A model generated the notes under the pieces. The model saw only the letters and a list, made by a program, of their open reading frames with translations. It searched no databases and was not told the origin of the DNA. From contig QNGE01002663.1 of the NCBI GenBank assembly GCA_008508345.1, positions 1 through 64,000 on the forward strand: 64,000 nucleotides of DNA, written 5' to 3'. This document shows positions 51,401 through 61,841 of the stretch, in pieces. The translations under genes and the position numbers were made by a program. The stretch is from Paragonimus westermani. Its lineage: Eukaryota > Platyhelminthes > Trematoda > Plagiorchiida > Troglotrematidae. Numbering within the stretch: position 1 is the stretch's first letter; every line of letters starts with the position of its first letter.

Positions 51401-54400
51401 ATTAGCAAATATGAATGCGGAGGATTCTAGAAGAGGGGAAGATTGTGGTGGAAATCTTGATTCACCGATTATCCAAACCCCGATACAACAGAAGATCTGA
51501 CGAACTGCCAATCCACATATCGCGTTAAAGATACAAAATCAGGATTGGACGAACGGTCTCAGTGTTATGCCTTCCGTTATTTGCCAATTTATCTGTTCTG
51601 TATTCCACCAATTAGCATACAGTTTATGGTGGCGCATGTGCTAATGAGATCAGCCGATGACAGGCTGGGATTTCTTTAATACTGTTGTACATCCATAAAT
51701 TCGGCGTCTCCATTCATGAATAAAAACTGCTTACTGCTACCAGTATCAGGTCTTCTTATTACTTGCGTGAGAGGTTTCAATTCACGTATGATTCCTAGGG
51801 CTTTTCGAAGTCCCTGATTCTGAGTATCACAATTTTCTTTCACGAATTTGGTCTGGAGGAAGCACTAACCCACTAGTGAGCATCATACTCAAAATTCTAT
51901 CAAAACCAACTGACAAAGATGGCAGTTGGTTCACATGTCCATGAGTACAAGCCACTTACTCAGGTGAATCAGCGAGACCCGCAAAGAAGCTGATATACAG
52001 GTATATTTTTACGTTCGCTAGCGAATTTATGTTGATGTGTATATAATTTTCTTATTTATATGCAAAATTATACACGTGGGTTCAGGAATTGGTTTTCAAC
52101 TCCATTCTGCTTAACTTATAAAAATGGTTTGGCAAATGGATACCATTTGCCAGATTCCCCCTGGTTTTTTCTGCAAAAGCAGTGCAAACAAAACGTTTTA
52201 ACAAGTCAGAGATGACCGAGTAGGATGCAGAAAGTTGCACTCAGTCAAATTAAACTCTGATAGAAAACGGGTAAAACGATTTCGTAGATGATTGCTAGGG
52301 GGGAGGGAGGCTATATTACGATTGTCATTTGGTGGAGATTACATGGCCGTGAAAATTAATGACAAGGTATGTTTGTCAATGTACCTTCAATCTCCGACTG
52401 TAGAGTTACGGCTGGCAAAATCCACCATAGGGCAAACCTTCACGTCAGAGAGCAACGTTAGTGTGATCTACGTTCTTAGCAGTTCGCTTGTAGTTTTACC
52501 GATAGCCATATCAATACGGTGTAAATGCGTTTGTATTAACGTACTGCTGAGTACAACCTAAGGTGGCTTACCCGGACAGTGGGACAAAAGAGCTCAACTT
52601 CAAGCACAGTAACACGGGCTTTTACATCTTTTTTCGTCAGGCCTCTTTTGACAGCAAACATTTGCTTGATGTTGCCAAGTTACTGCTACAGGGTGCTTTT
52701 ACCCACCGATGCTTATTAAAGCCCGCCCTTTGGTCTGCAAACAGAAAAAGCCCACTGTCACTCCCACTGGCAAAAGCAACTTGTATACACTCATGATCGA
52801 TTGCTAACCATTCATGTGGTCGTTTGTCTTACCAACATTCTTTATTCAGCGATGAAGATCACCTTAATTAGTCCATCTGATTCAACACACTTCCAATGCG
52901 CTATGCGTACACAAAGGTCAACGTTTGACAGTGGATACCAAGAAGCGAACGTACGCATCCACAACAGCAGTTAGTTGCAATGGGCGGTGGTGCACTTTAC
53001 ATGTCTATTGGACGTGTTCTCTAATGTGCAGTTTAACTGATCTGTTTAATACCAGGTTTATCTAGCGGAAAATGGATAGCCCGGCGAACATTAAGGGAGG
53101 TCCTAAGCTTTGCACAGATCGTGCACATTGTCCGTAACTGGTAGGTGGTGTCTGATGTTCACCAACGTTCACATTAAGGAAGGTTACGGAAAAGACAGTG
53201 ACAACAACAAGAAGCTTTGTTTACTATGAGACAGTGCGCAATTCGCAAGTGCCTGTAAACAAAAGCACAGTGAATATGAGCGAAGAAGTACACGCTGGAT
53301 CAATTCGGGCTGGCCTTAGGTTGATGACTGTGCAGGTTTCGTACTACAATAGAATCACAGTCACAGAGTGATTCGAATCAAGGAAACTTATGGCAGACAG
53401 CACAGCTTCGCTGTCCGCGTTTGTATTCTTGAAAATGGACATTCCTAAGCCTCAGTTACGCGGATGCGGATTCGTCAAACGTTCAGTCTGTCATTTGGCA
53501 GAAACGACGTTTACTTGCACTAAACAGTGCTCTTTGATGTGTACTCATGCACGAAGTGCCACGGTAACTAAATTGCCCAACTTAAAGAGACAGAAGCGAG
53601 GCGTGGTCACTAAAGTTTAACAGATTACTGTTTTGTCCAGAGGATGTAGTCTGTTTGACCGATGTCGTTGTACTAACTGTCAGTTTTCTCGGCTATTCAT
53701 ACTGTTCGAATGGCACGGGCTCCTTGCATCAGAAACTTCAACGAATGTTGAGATTTTCGTTGGAATAGGGATGCTTCATACTCTGTAACATAAGCAGGAA
53801 CGTTGGAGCATTTCTAACTAGCTTGAGAGTGAAGTACCCTGATAGCTATTTTAGATGGTTTGAAGCCTGTTTGTTAACAGTTCATCGGATATGAACACTG
53901 TTATCTTATACTTTGCAGAAAGAACACTGATTGGTGTTCATGGTTCTATTCAAATGGAATTAAAAATAACACTTCGGACATTCGTTTCAGGATTCAACCA
54001 TCTTCTCTAATCAAAACCCAAAAGTCTGATGAAGTCCATGTTAAATGTAGATCGGTTGGGATAAGTCGCGATCATGTCGAGTTTCCAAGAATTTTTTAAA
54101 CCTTTAAAGTTCGAGGCTGATTCGGAACAGAAACAAGCAAAAGCGCTCCAAAAATGCAACGGTGACCTGCAGAATATCTCATCACATCTCGAAGATGTGT
54201 CACTTGTGTAGTCCTCAATCTTCTTCCAAATAAACCTCCATGGGGCTGATAAAAAAATGTACTTTTGGAAAATCTTTCTTTAGTTTTCTCGCGTATGCTA
54301 TTAAAATACTGTGCAAAAGGCTCAACTTCCGGACTTTGTCGTTTCCGTTAGCACTTCTGTAGCTCCCGAAGCATCGTTCACTCTGTACTGCGGTCGCTGG

Positions 54401-55592
54401 AAGCTGGAAAATAACATACGACGGTCAAGTGATTGAGTGAACACTGGTCTTCAGTGCTTCGAATGTTGTGCTAAGCCATACTGTTAGGTGCCACACTCCA
54501 AATTGAAGGGCTCGTGGCCTGCTGGTCAGCAGCGCATCTGTACGTGACAGTGTGACAGTCAGTGAACAATCTTCACCTGTACTGTTGTTGACTGTTCCTT
54601 CCAATAGAGTTCCACTGCTCTTGGTTAGCTTTATTTCTGCATTTACTTATGTTTATTTACCAGTCTAAGGTTTCGGATAGAGCTCATAGATGAAAATTTA
54701 CATAGGGGAGAAGTTGCTCTTATTGAGTGAATCCAATGTTTCAACCAGTACCCACTAAAAGCCCACACGATAATATTAAACTGTACATAGCTTTTTAAAA
54801 TCACTTTCAATTTGAATAGAATGGTAGTTGAACATCGGCTTGCCAGTTTTACGTCCTGACGTTCTTTCTGTGCACAACAATAGGCAATTTATGATTAGTA
54901 GCAAGGTATTTCACTGAAATCTAGGGTCCTTCTCATAACCCGATGCAACGACTGTGTTCGGTTCTTCCGGATCTTTGGCATGCTCACTGTATACAACTTG
55001 CTCATTTTTGAGCGGTACAAGGATACGCGAAAGTGGTTTTGTTCGGTCGTTACACAACCACATTAAAGACATTACAACTCAGCTCCAGTTTGAACTGAGT
55101 CACCCACCGAATCGATTGTAGTTTGAACTGTGTAGTACGCCATGTAGCCGTGAATTATCACTTTGTTAGGTGTTTTTTTTTCATTTGTCTTAAATTCATA
55201 TATTTTTCTCTGTCACAGGTCGAAAGCCGAATGTGCCTTTTTCATGCAAGGCCAGAAGACGTCCCTGCTTAGACCTCTCTCCGCTAGATAATGCTAGCAT
55301 CACGTTTTCCGAACAGACAGACATAACCTTCTTAGTTTATACTGGCAACCCCAGACGAGCACACAGCTTCCGCGATATCTACGTACCTGTAGGAATTGTG
55401 CCACCGGTGAAAACAGTATTAATTCGAGAGCGTGAACGAACCGGTTCTCCACCAGGAAGGTTCCATTTGACGGATGACGAATTCGATGAAGTAGATGCAA
55501 ACATCAAACATCTAGCCAGGTTGTACTCCGAAAGGCAACACTTCGAGTTCAGCAAACAACACCTGGCCCTTATGCGTACGCATTACAAGTAA
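41709..55592 (+). CDS. BTB-BACK protein (BTBD-type) with KSP-rich insertion, three coding exons
   Basis: Coding parts are 41709-42457, 46868-47400 and 55219-55592, giving 551 codons plus stop. Every junction is GT-AG and the split codons (AG|A Arg250, G|GT Gly428) agree. BTB-BACK proteins of the BTBD1/2/3/6 group typically dimerise and act as substrate adaptors for CUL3 ubiquitin ligases. The BTB fold opens with TDVDFVVGP and SAHKCMLTAESPIFEKLF (70-102) and resumes with DTIRVQDVHPLGFYRLLRYI (233-252) and GTLRTLYAARKYCFYDLA (264-281). Between the halves lies an insertion of roughly 120 residues: an E/K/R helix (109-133), then a KSP-rich stretch. BACK covers about 292-402 (EPRLRNLCMRLI, VMHWAENEC). 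The C-terminal 123 residues lack the PHR domain usual in this group. Start: first ATG after an in-frame TAA at 41691. Orthologue identity is uncertain. Confidence 0.9.
43436..43780 (+). CDS. Candidate cassette exon (speculative)
   Basis: An AG acceptor (ATCAGTTTTCAG) and a GT donor (AACCAG|GTGAAG) bound 345 bases, exactly 115 codons. The segment is free of stops in the single frame that continues from exon 1 and into exon 2: it starts by completing AG|A and ends with AG. No domain is recognised in the encoded residues, and inclusion would interrupt the BTB fold between FYRLLR and YIYYDE. It may be a chance open frame; I keep it because length, both splice sites and both phases fit. Confidence 0.25.
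45661..45900 (-). repeat. tRNA-derived SINE, minus copy of an inverted pair
   Basis: The minus-strand reading shows an A-box-like stretch (gtcaatggcgcattggtca), a B-box-like stretch (ggagttgaaacctc) and a body that ends in an AATAAA-type tail. It is the mirror image of 46087-46314, roughly four fifths identical, with an extra 15-20 bases between the A and B boxes in this copy. Confidence 0.8.
46087..46314 (+). repeat. tRNA-derived SINE, plus copy of an inverted pair
   Basis: The A-box-like stretch (tcaatagcgcagtggtca) is followed by the B-box-like stretch (ggagttcaaatgcc) and a body of about 150 bases ending in gaaataaaaaa. The pol III promoter remains more intact than in the minus copy. Confidence 0.8.
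46868..47400 (+). CDS. BTB-BACK gene coding exon 2 (end of BTB, BACK)
   Basis: It completes Arg250 and encodes residues 251-427 plus one base of codon 428; donor CTG|GTAAGT. It carries the last BTB helices and the whole BACK domain. The frame stays open beyond the donor to TAA 47448-47450, so an intron-retaining transcript would add about 16 residues after BACK. Confidence 0.92.
47934..48321 (+). repeat. 5' LTR
   Basis: Starts TGTGGTG and ends TTTCACA. Seven differences from the 3' LTR in 388 positions, all within 26 bases of the left end or 24 bases of the right end. A polyadenylation hexamer AATAAA lies at 48209-48214. Confidence 0.92.
48325..48342 (+). promoter_or_regulatory. Putative tRNA primer binding site
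   Basis: TGG three bases after the LTR begins a stretch (TGGTGTTGCGG...) in the right place for primer tRNA pairing. The second element has the analogous TGGCGTCACGG just after its LTR end at 63118. Which tRNA it pairs with is not determined. Confidence 0.4.
48337..49082 (+). pseudogene. Retrotransposon gag remnant with end of protease
   Basis: Gag begins at ATG 48337, with WVERFELWC at residues 21-29, and stops at TAA 48454. Homology continues in another frame immediately after a run of seven A (48445-48451), so the break is a frameshift at a homopolymer. The continuing frame shows the conserved capsid stretch (SFREFILQLRKQAARYNFG, LRDQLIVGVND). It then passes abruptly into protease C-terminal sequence (ILGLKALKHLNC), with the CCHC knuckles and the protease DTG motif deleted between them (around 48840-48880). 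Confidence 0.82.
49137..51443 (+). pseudogene. Retrotransposon pol remnant: RT, RNase H, integrase
   Basis: One reading frame carries RT, RNase H and integrase but is cut by TGA 49284, TGA 50178, TAG 50334 and TAA 51261. RT: the fingers are shortened by a deletion just before SKIDLTDAYLQIPL; palm motif YQDDVIIY is intact. RNase H: TSASGVGTGALL has Ser where the first catalytic Asp (TDAS) is expected, and the segment with the catalytic Glu is deleted before AVRRLHKYLFG. Integrase: the HHCC residues are present (HKGHLG...NCHTC), and the DDE set is complete, with Asp in VHADYCGP, Asp in LLTDNGSQF and Glu in KEAAENVV. The integrase part (50379-51263) is the only long undamaged frame. Overall the copy cannot encode a working polyprotein. 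Confidence 0.88.
51429..51442 (+). promoter_or_regulatory. Polypurine tract
   Basis: Fourteen purines (AGAAGAGGGGAAGA) one base upstream of the 3' LTR, the expected site for plus-strand priming. Confidence 0.75.
51444..51831 (+). repeat. 3' LTR
   Basis: Same length as the 5' LTR at a constant offset of 3510. AATAAA at 51719-51724 could terminate transcripts of the host gene prematurely, since the element is in sense orientation in its intron. Confidence 0.92.
55219..55592 (+). CDS. BTB-BACK gene coding exon 3 (C-terminus)
   Basis: It completes Gly428 and encodes residues 429-551; stop TAA 55590-55592. The first residues (RKPNVPFSCKARR) align with the start of the BTBD tail (KPxLxFPxKxRK). 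The conserved PHR sequence (CHRFQS...WRYRG...IQFAVDKR) does not follow; instead there is a unique stretch ending in a charged helix (ANIKHLARLYSERQHFEF). Confidence 0.87.
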
Positions 55593-56000
55593 AAGAAAAC
55601 AAACAGTGAAACGAGCATCTGGAAACACTGCTGTGAATCGGAAAACTACATCTGTCTCCTGTGCATTCCAGCCAGACTACTAGGTTAAGCTTCCGTGCTG
55701 CGGATTCAGTCAATGAATTTCCCGTACACACTCTAGTTTTGCGCTTAACTCGCACATTTGACTAACTGTAGACCAGTATGCATTCCATCAAAACACTGCG
55801 GCAAAAATAGCCCCATGACTACTTTAACCACGCCTCCTGGAACAAACGGATGAAATCTGCATGTTATTGGATCCAGTGAGCTTGCAAACGTCGTTTTGAA
55901 CGGGAAGTCTGCACCGAAGGGAAAATCTTCCGAAGGTTTTGTAAAAGATGTCTTTTTCCCGGAAGATTTGTGTTCTTGCCGATTTTACCAAATCGCACCT

Positions 56001-56006
56001 AATAAA
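56001..56006 (+). terminator. Candidate polyadenylation signal of the BTB gene
   Basis: First AATAAA seen after the stop codon, 409 bases downstream. Placement is by sequence only. Confidence 0.45.
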
Positions 56007-59000
56007 GACTCCTGAAGACCTAAACACAACCCTAATTTTGTAGACCGTGTGCAACATAGCGCAAGTTGTAGTTCGTTGCAGGCAAAGCATAAACAGCTAG
56101 TTCTGTCGTTAAACTGAGAAAGAATTTAACTCGTTTACATCCATCAAAGAACAAATAAGAGTATGTAAATGTCGAAACTGTTTACTGAGGGGTCTGTTGA
56201 TACGTGACCTCACAGTAATTACAATCATTTGTGTAGTTGTGTTATTTTAGGTGTAGTGGAGGCCGTCCATTAACACTCATTAACACTACCAGGAATACCG
56301 GACAATGTAGACTTTTAACATCAAATTAGGTGATTAGCCGATTCACTGATCATTACATAACTCCTTTAATCATTCATTCAGGAAGTAGTTATGAACCTGA
56401 CCAGAACTCATCATAGCTAGAGCCGCAGCTGATCGGACTATGGACTCGAAATAACCTGGAGAATGTTTCCATAGTGAGACAAAAATTAATCTAACTGCGC
56501 TAGGCAAAATAATTAGAAAGGTTTATAAATACAGACATATCATTGACTGGATTAAGTAATAAATTTACCAGGATATCAAATTCACTTTTTCCTTGAGTCT
56601 CAAAGCAGATGTGTATATTCCGGCTAACATGGTTCGTAACCAGGAGTGCAATCTAACAAGTGTCTGGTCCTCTATCACCTGGCAGAATTCATTCTGTTTG
56701 CGCCACCAAATTAACTGTATGAATTCACTGAACAATAGTTGTCTGAAGATACACTCTTAATTCAATTGGTCGAAGAGAGTGTCGACTGCTGGTCGTTCAC
56801 AAATACATCACTTAATATGGTTACTGGGGAAATCGTGAACCCAGTCATGCATTTTTTGGTCTGCATATTTTACGCCACTGTGATCTCAAAAAATTTCTCC
56901 TCTGAAGGCAGTTTATTGTCAGACAGAATTCATTAGCTATATGAATGATATATTCTCTAATCGTACACACCTATCTTCACCCTCAGTATGTCACACAACC
57001 TACTACCAGCAACACACTGCCAGTTTATCTAAAAACATACGTCACTATTAACTGTCGTCTGTTTTCAACTATCGTCACGTGCTCCCTGCATTCGGGATGC
57101 GAGGGAGTGATATTATTCTCACCATATCCGGTGCCTGTGTCACACCAATTTTAGTTCTACCTTATACAGAACAGCCAAAATTTACCGCACGCGGTTGGTT
57201 CAAGAACCGTGACAAATGCAAAGCGTGAAGCCAGTAAAAACCTGCCTAGACTGTAAACGCTGACGAAAAGTCCACCAGACAGACCGGAGTTTCTCTTATT
57301 CTCTAAGTGTACTTTACGGTGTTCATGTGGTTGAAGTTAATACTTTTGTTCCCGTAATTTATAGTCTAGCAGTTTCTGAAGAGCATTTTACCCCCCGACA
57401 AGTGATCGCAATAGGTCAAGGTTGGTTTTTGGCCTCACAGTTTGATCCAGTCTTTTTGTTAAGCTAAGAACTCAGATTACTGTAGCTATTCATCAAATTC
57501 TGTCAATTCTGAGTGCAGGTATTCTTCATGAAACTTTTTTCAAGTACGTAAAGTAGTCACCATAATGCGGTGATTCTTCGTCTTGTTCATACATCTTAGC
57601 GCTTCCAAAGACGTTCCTTCGAGTGATTTCTTGTTGTAACGTTCGAATCCTTCACTTTCTCTGACATCCATTGTTGTAGCGTTTCCTGTAAGTATCTAGA
57701 GTTTCGACTTTGTGATTTTTCCCCCCAGTATATAATGTGGCTCATTAACAAGCTGATTCATTCTAGCCGATTGGATCTGTTGCACGACACTGCAGGATTT
57801 CTGTCCTAATGTTGAATAATGTTTAATCGTCGTAACCCGTGAAAAAGTTTCACCACCGTATACCGCAGTCTACCAACCATTTGACCACGTTAAAATATTC
57901 ACCACCCATAATAGTCTAAGTTTGACGGGATACACCTGTCAGCTGAAGGGCAACTGCCCACGTGATATGTGTAAAAGTCTTTTATCACCTTAAAATTCCA
58001 TGAAATTTCGAATGATTGAGGGGAGGGCTAAAACAGGTTCCGCCTCGTCTTGATATCGACTTCTGTTTTGAGATGAGCTAGGGTTTTCTGGACTTATCTG
58101 GAGAGGCTTTGTTTTCAATACGAATTTCCCATAGAACCTCCTTATAACTTATTGTGAATGTCGCATACCAGATTAGGATTAGCTGAGCGATCTGATACAG
58201 AGATTTGTGTGCCGAGCATCCCACATGTGACTGATTAGCATTTACACGCACTGTTCATGTGGTAAGACACGGAACAAAACATCAGCGTCAAAACAATGTT
58301 CAGTTCTACCAATATCAGGTTGGATGGGTGTAACATGATGCATACCCAGTTTAGTTGACTTTCACGTACTACAACCATTTATTAAAAACTATAGTTTTCT
58401 GTAATCGGATGTGTTGGTAATCATGCATAACCAAAAGTTGGAAACAGGTAACAAACAGTCATCTCGGGTGGTGAGAACTACTTAACTTGGTGTCATTCGT
58501 TTTTTGGATTGAAAATGCTGGCAAGTTGCCGTGTTTCTAACGCTTATAATTATAGCAATCGATCACCAACCATTAATTTGAAGCTGATATTGAACATCAA
58601 GCAGTAGTGTAACAGGAAACTGTAAGTGTTTAAAATTAACAAGCGAACCGCACTATAAATAGAGTCGTCCCTGCTAGTCGAGAAGAATTCGTTAAATGTT
58701 CTGTAAGAAAGAACTGAAGAACACCCATAGTAATCACGCGTAAATTAGCCGAACTTCTGCAGCGAAAATGAGTTTAACGCGAATCATACTTCGTCGACAT
58801 GTTGCAGTTCTGGAACTAGATATTAGGTGACAGCAGGGTTCTACATCATCAGAAAGGATTTGTAGACTACGATATACTGGTTGTCAAGCCCTGAGAAGGT
58901 GTTTTCATTATAGCCACCAATGATAACTGTATCTGTGGAGTAAAAAGATTGATCGTTCTCTACTGCTGAGGTCGAGGGTGGGGCAAGCGAATAGGGTAAT

Positions 59001-59233
59001 ATAGTGCTGGTGCTCTACTGTAATCAGTAGCTTCATAACTTTTAAGACTTCAGCACAGATGGAATACTGCACTAGTATCTGTAGTACGCAAAAAACCCAA
59101 GCCTAGCTGTCACTTCCTACGGGAAATTGACTCACCTGGACAAGGTGGACGGTAACGTTCTATCGTTTGACCGTTCCCACAAGCTATAGATTTTAGATAG
59201 TGTTGCTCGTTCAATCCAGTCGTTTCGAATATC

Positions 59234-59256
59234 GTTTGCAGTTATAAACTGCAAAC
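59234..59256. repeat. Perfect 10-bp palindrome with 3-base loop
   Basis: GTTTGCAGTT and its exact complement AACTGCAAAC separated by ATA. The pairing does not extend outward. Confidence 0.9.
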
Positions 59257-61770
59257 CACTGCTCAAATAATGCAGCAAAAAACGTTAACTCTAAACCAAT
59301 CTATAAAGTTTGAGGGGGGGGGGTAAGACGGTCTGTATACTTATGATGTTTTGTATCGAATGACGGGAATCTGACCCTTTTGGCCTAAAAGTTGAGAAGC
59401 GTACTGAAACGCGAGATATCTTCGGCCTAAGATGACGTCTTATTTATAAACAAAAGTCTCATCCAAAAGACAGAAGTTAGAGCAGTTTTAATTAACACCT
59501 GCAAAACGTGATTGCCGCAACTTGTTTCACTGGAATAAACTTCGCAAGTGCATGCCGCTCATATACCTCGGTTGTAACAATCAGATAGATGGTGAACGCG
59601 GCTGTCGAGAAATAGTAATGAGTAAGAATAACAATGATAAAAACATGATGACTACATCCTTAGTGGTACATCCAGGCAGGTTGGTATGAGCCAATGAGCT
59701 AGCCGACCGTACCAATGTGGGTTGATGAAAATTGTGTGGGTGCAACGATTCTCCATCAGCTGCCACTCTCTTCACTTTGTCATGTCTTTCACTGTAGATC
59801 AGTTACTCATTTCGTCACAGTTTTCCCATCCAGGTGATTGATACAGCCCCAACCTCGGACTTGAACAGCATTAAAACCCAAAAATAACTATATACAGATG
59901 CCTTCTTATAATCTATCAAGTTACGAACGTTCCAGAACAGGAAGTAACGTTTAGGGATATAAACGTTTGAAAACAGTGGAAATAAAATTCTAAGGAGCAG
60001 CCTTCCCTTGGTAGGTGCTGCACACCAAGAAAAAATAGTATATTTAGTTAAATGCGTTTAGCTACTTATGAGTAGCACATTTTATAGCTGAAATTAATAA
60101 ACAGGCTTACGTAAATTGAGCGTCACGCGTAATTGACCGGGTATAATGGAAAATACTACTAAACCGGTTTAGATAAACCGCCAGGGTATCATTTTCATCA
60201 TCACTATCAGGAAGCTTTCAAGAGTAGTGATGAACTATGGAGGTTTGGCACTGCGAACGTCCAGACTACCAAGACACATCTCAGTAATGTTTGTGACCAC
60301 AGTAACCCGCATGTCCCTCACCATCAAAACAAGTAAAGGTTTTTTGATAAACTACAGATTATGATTTTTTTAAGTGCTTGTGAGCGGAGGTGCTTTTATT
60401 CCTTTCATTCTTTGTGCAACGAGCTGCAATCCCACCATTTTTGCATATGCTCCTGCAACTGTATAGTCTCAAACCCAAAACAATTCGCAGTAAACGTTGA
60501 TAACTTCATTATCCACATATAGTATTCCAGTGAGTTCCGCTGCGCAATATTCCTAATATCGGAGACGAAACAAAGGAAGAACAGAGTGTGCTTGAAACTC
60601 TCGTTTCTAGGTGATGGCTGGTCAACAGTGACAAAAGAACGTCTAACAGAACCTGTATTCTGATCCTATAATGCTGTACAATTATGTACCATACGAGGAA
60701 CCAGAGACTTACCAACCTCCTCGGCTACCAACAAACAGCGTACGTCTGTCACATCCTGTCGTTTGTATAACTATTCATGTAGTTTCGGTATGAGCTACAT
60801 AAGGAGAGAAAACCTATAGGCAGCTTCTCGTATCAAAGAGCATGTTCTCAGATGGCTGGAAACACCACAACAAACGCCAGGCGAATGTATACAGACCGGC
60901 AGGTGGCACTCAGTGTCATCATTAGCGAAACACTTATTCCAAAAATAACACATATTGAAGGTTTTTGACGCATCCTCTTTGAGTTTTAGAAGCCACCAAA
61001 AAAGCATCTTCCACTCTGCTGAGGATTTTACTATCATACTGCAGAATTGCCCCCTGTGTTCAAAAACAATTTGTGTTAACGTTGCGGCTGCCTTGGTATT
61101 GAGGGTCCTCATATTTCTGATCCTCATTTCCATGTCTTTCTGTCTGATCCCTTAATCTATGACTTTCATTCTATGGAAACTTATCTAAATGTTTAAGATA
61201 AGTTGCATGTCCATGTGTGATCAGAATGCACGGAATGTTGCTCCAGAAAACATCACGATTGGCGTCTTCTCACTGATTTATTCATGTTCACCGGAAGAAA
61301 GAATTGCTTTAAATTTTAATGTAGTTCCGTTTTTTTATGGAAACTTGACACTCAGTTAACCAAATCTCTGCCCAAAGATTCGGGCGTCTCTTACTGTTCT
61401 TATGTATTTACTCCCATTTCTTTGGAACCTTCAGAACCCTATAAGAAATCTGTTTGTCATAACCTGTGGTCATTTGCTTCACTTCGAAACATTGCAACTA
61501 CCTTTAGATATTTATTCATATAACGGTCATTATCATATTCCTAATCGTTTCTCTATAAAAATGTAGCGTCGAATGAGCGAAAGTAAAATGATTCAGGTTA
61601 TGCAGTGTTTTATCTAAATCTCAAAATTCAGGGTAAATCAGCCCTCTCAGACAAATGTTATGTGATTTCTTCTACCCACTCAAATTACGTGAACTGATTT
61701 CTGTGCCTGAGTAGGTGAAGACAGTTTGTGAAATGTCACACTCTGTGATGTATGTCAATGGACATATACG

Positions 61771-61839
61771 TTCACGTCAGTTATTAAAGTTCGGGTTGTA
61801 CACTATTTGATACGAGGCGTAATTCTAATACAAGCTTGT
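61771..61839. repeat. Dispersed repeat copy, pair of 181-243
   Basis: Second copy of the short repeat at the start of the window, ending directly at the CAT run of the neighbouring LINE fragment. That suggests the LINE inserted into or beside it. Confidence 0.55.
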
Positions 61840-61841
61840 CA

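Larger units (their letters stand above)
47934..51831 (+). mobile_element. Ty3/gypsy LTR retrotransposon, Mag-like, defective
   Basis: Two 388-base LTRs (TG...CA) flank 3122 internal bases with gag, then RT, RNase H and integrase in gypsy order. The flanking pentamers AGTTT and ATTTT differ by one base, possibly a worn target-site duplication. A purine-rich tract (51429-51442) lies next to the 3' LTR. The internal part is shorter than usual: the zinc knuckles, the protease active site, part of the RT fingers and part of RNase H are missing. The pol frame has four in-frame stops and gag has a frameshift. Lineage placement as Mag-like rests on the gag WVERFELWC motif and the integrase style (VHADYCGP, SYSRWPEVF), and is an inference. 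Confidence 0.9.
47401..55218 (+). other. BTB-BACK gene intron 2
   Basis: 7818 bases in phase 1, from GTAAGT to ...TCTGTCACAG. Half of it is the LTR retrotransposon at 47934-51831, in sense orientation. The remaining 3.4 kb (51832-55218) shows no recognisable feature; frames 52292-52796 and 53390-53620 lack domains. Confidence 0.87.
55593..61770. other. BTB gene 3' UTR and intergenic DNA, no further gene recognised
   Basis: No gene is recognised in these 6 kb. Small items: a run of ten G at 59314-59323 and a perfect short palindrome at 59234-59256. Frames such as 60795-61133 (minus) show no domain. Confidence 0.5.
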
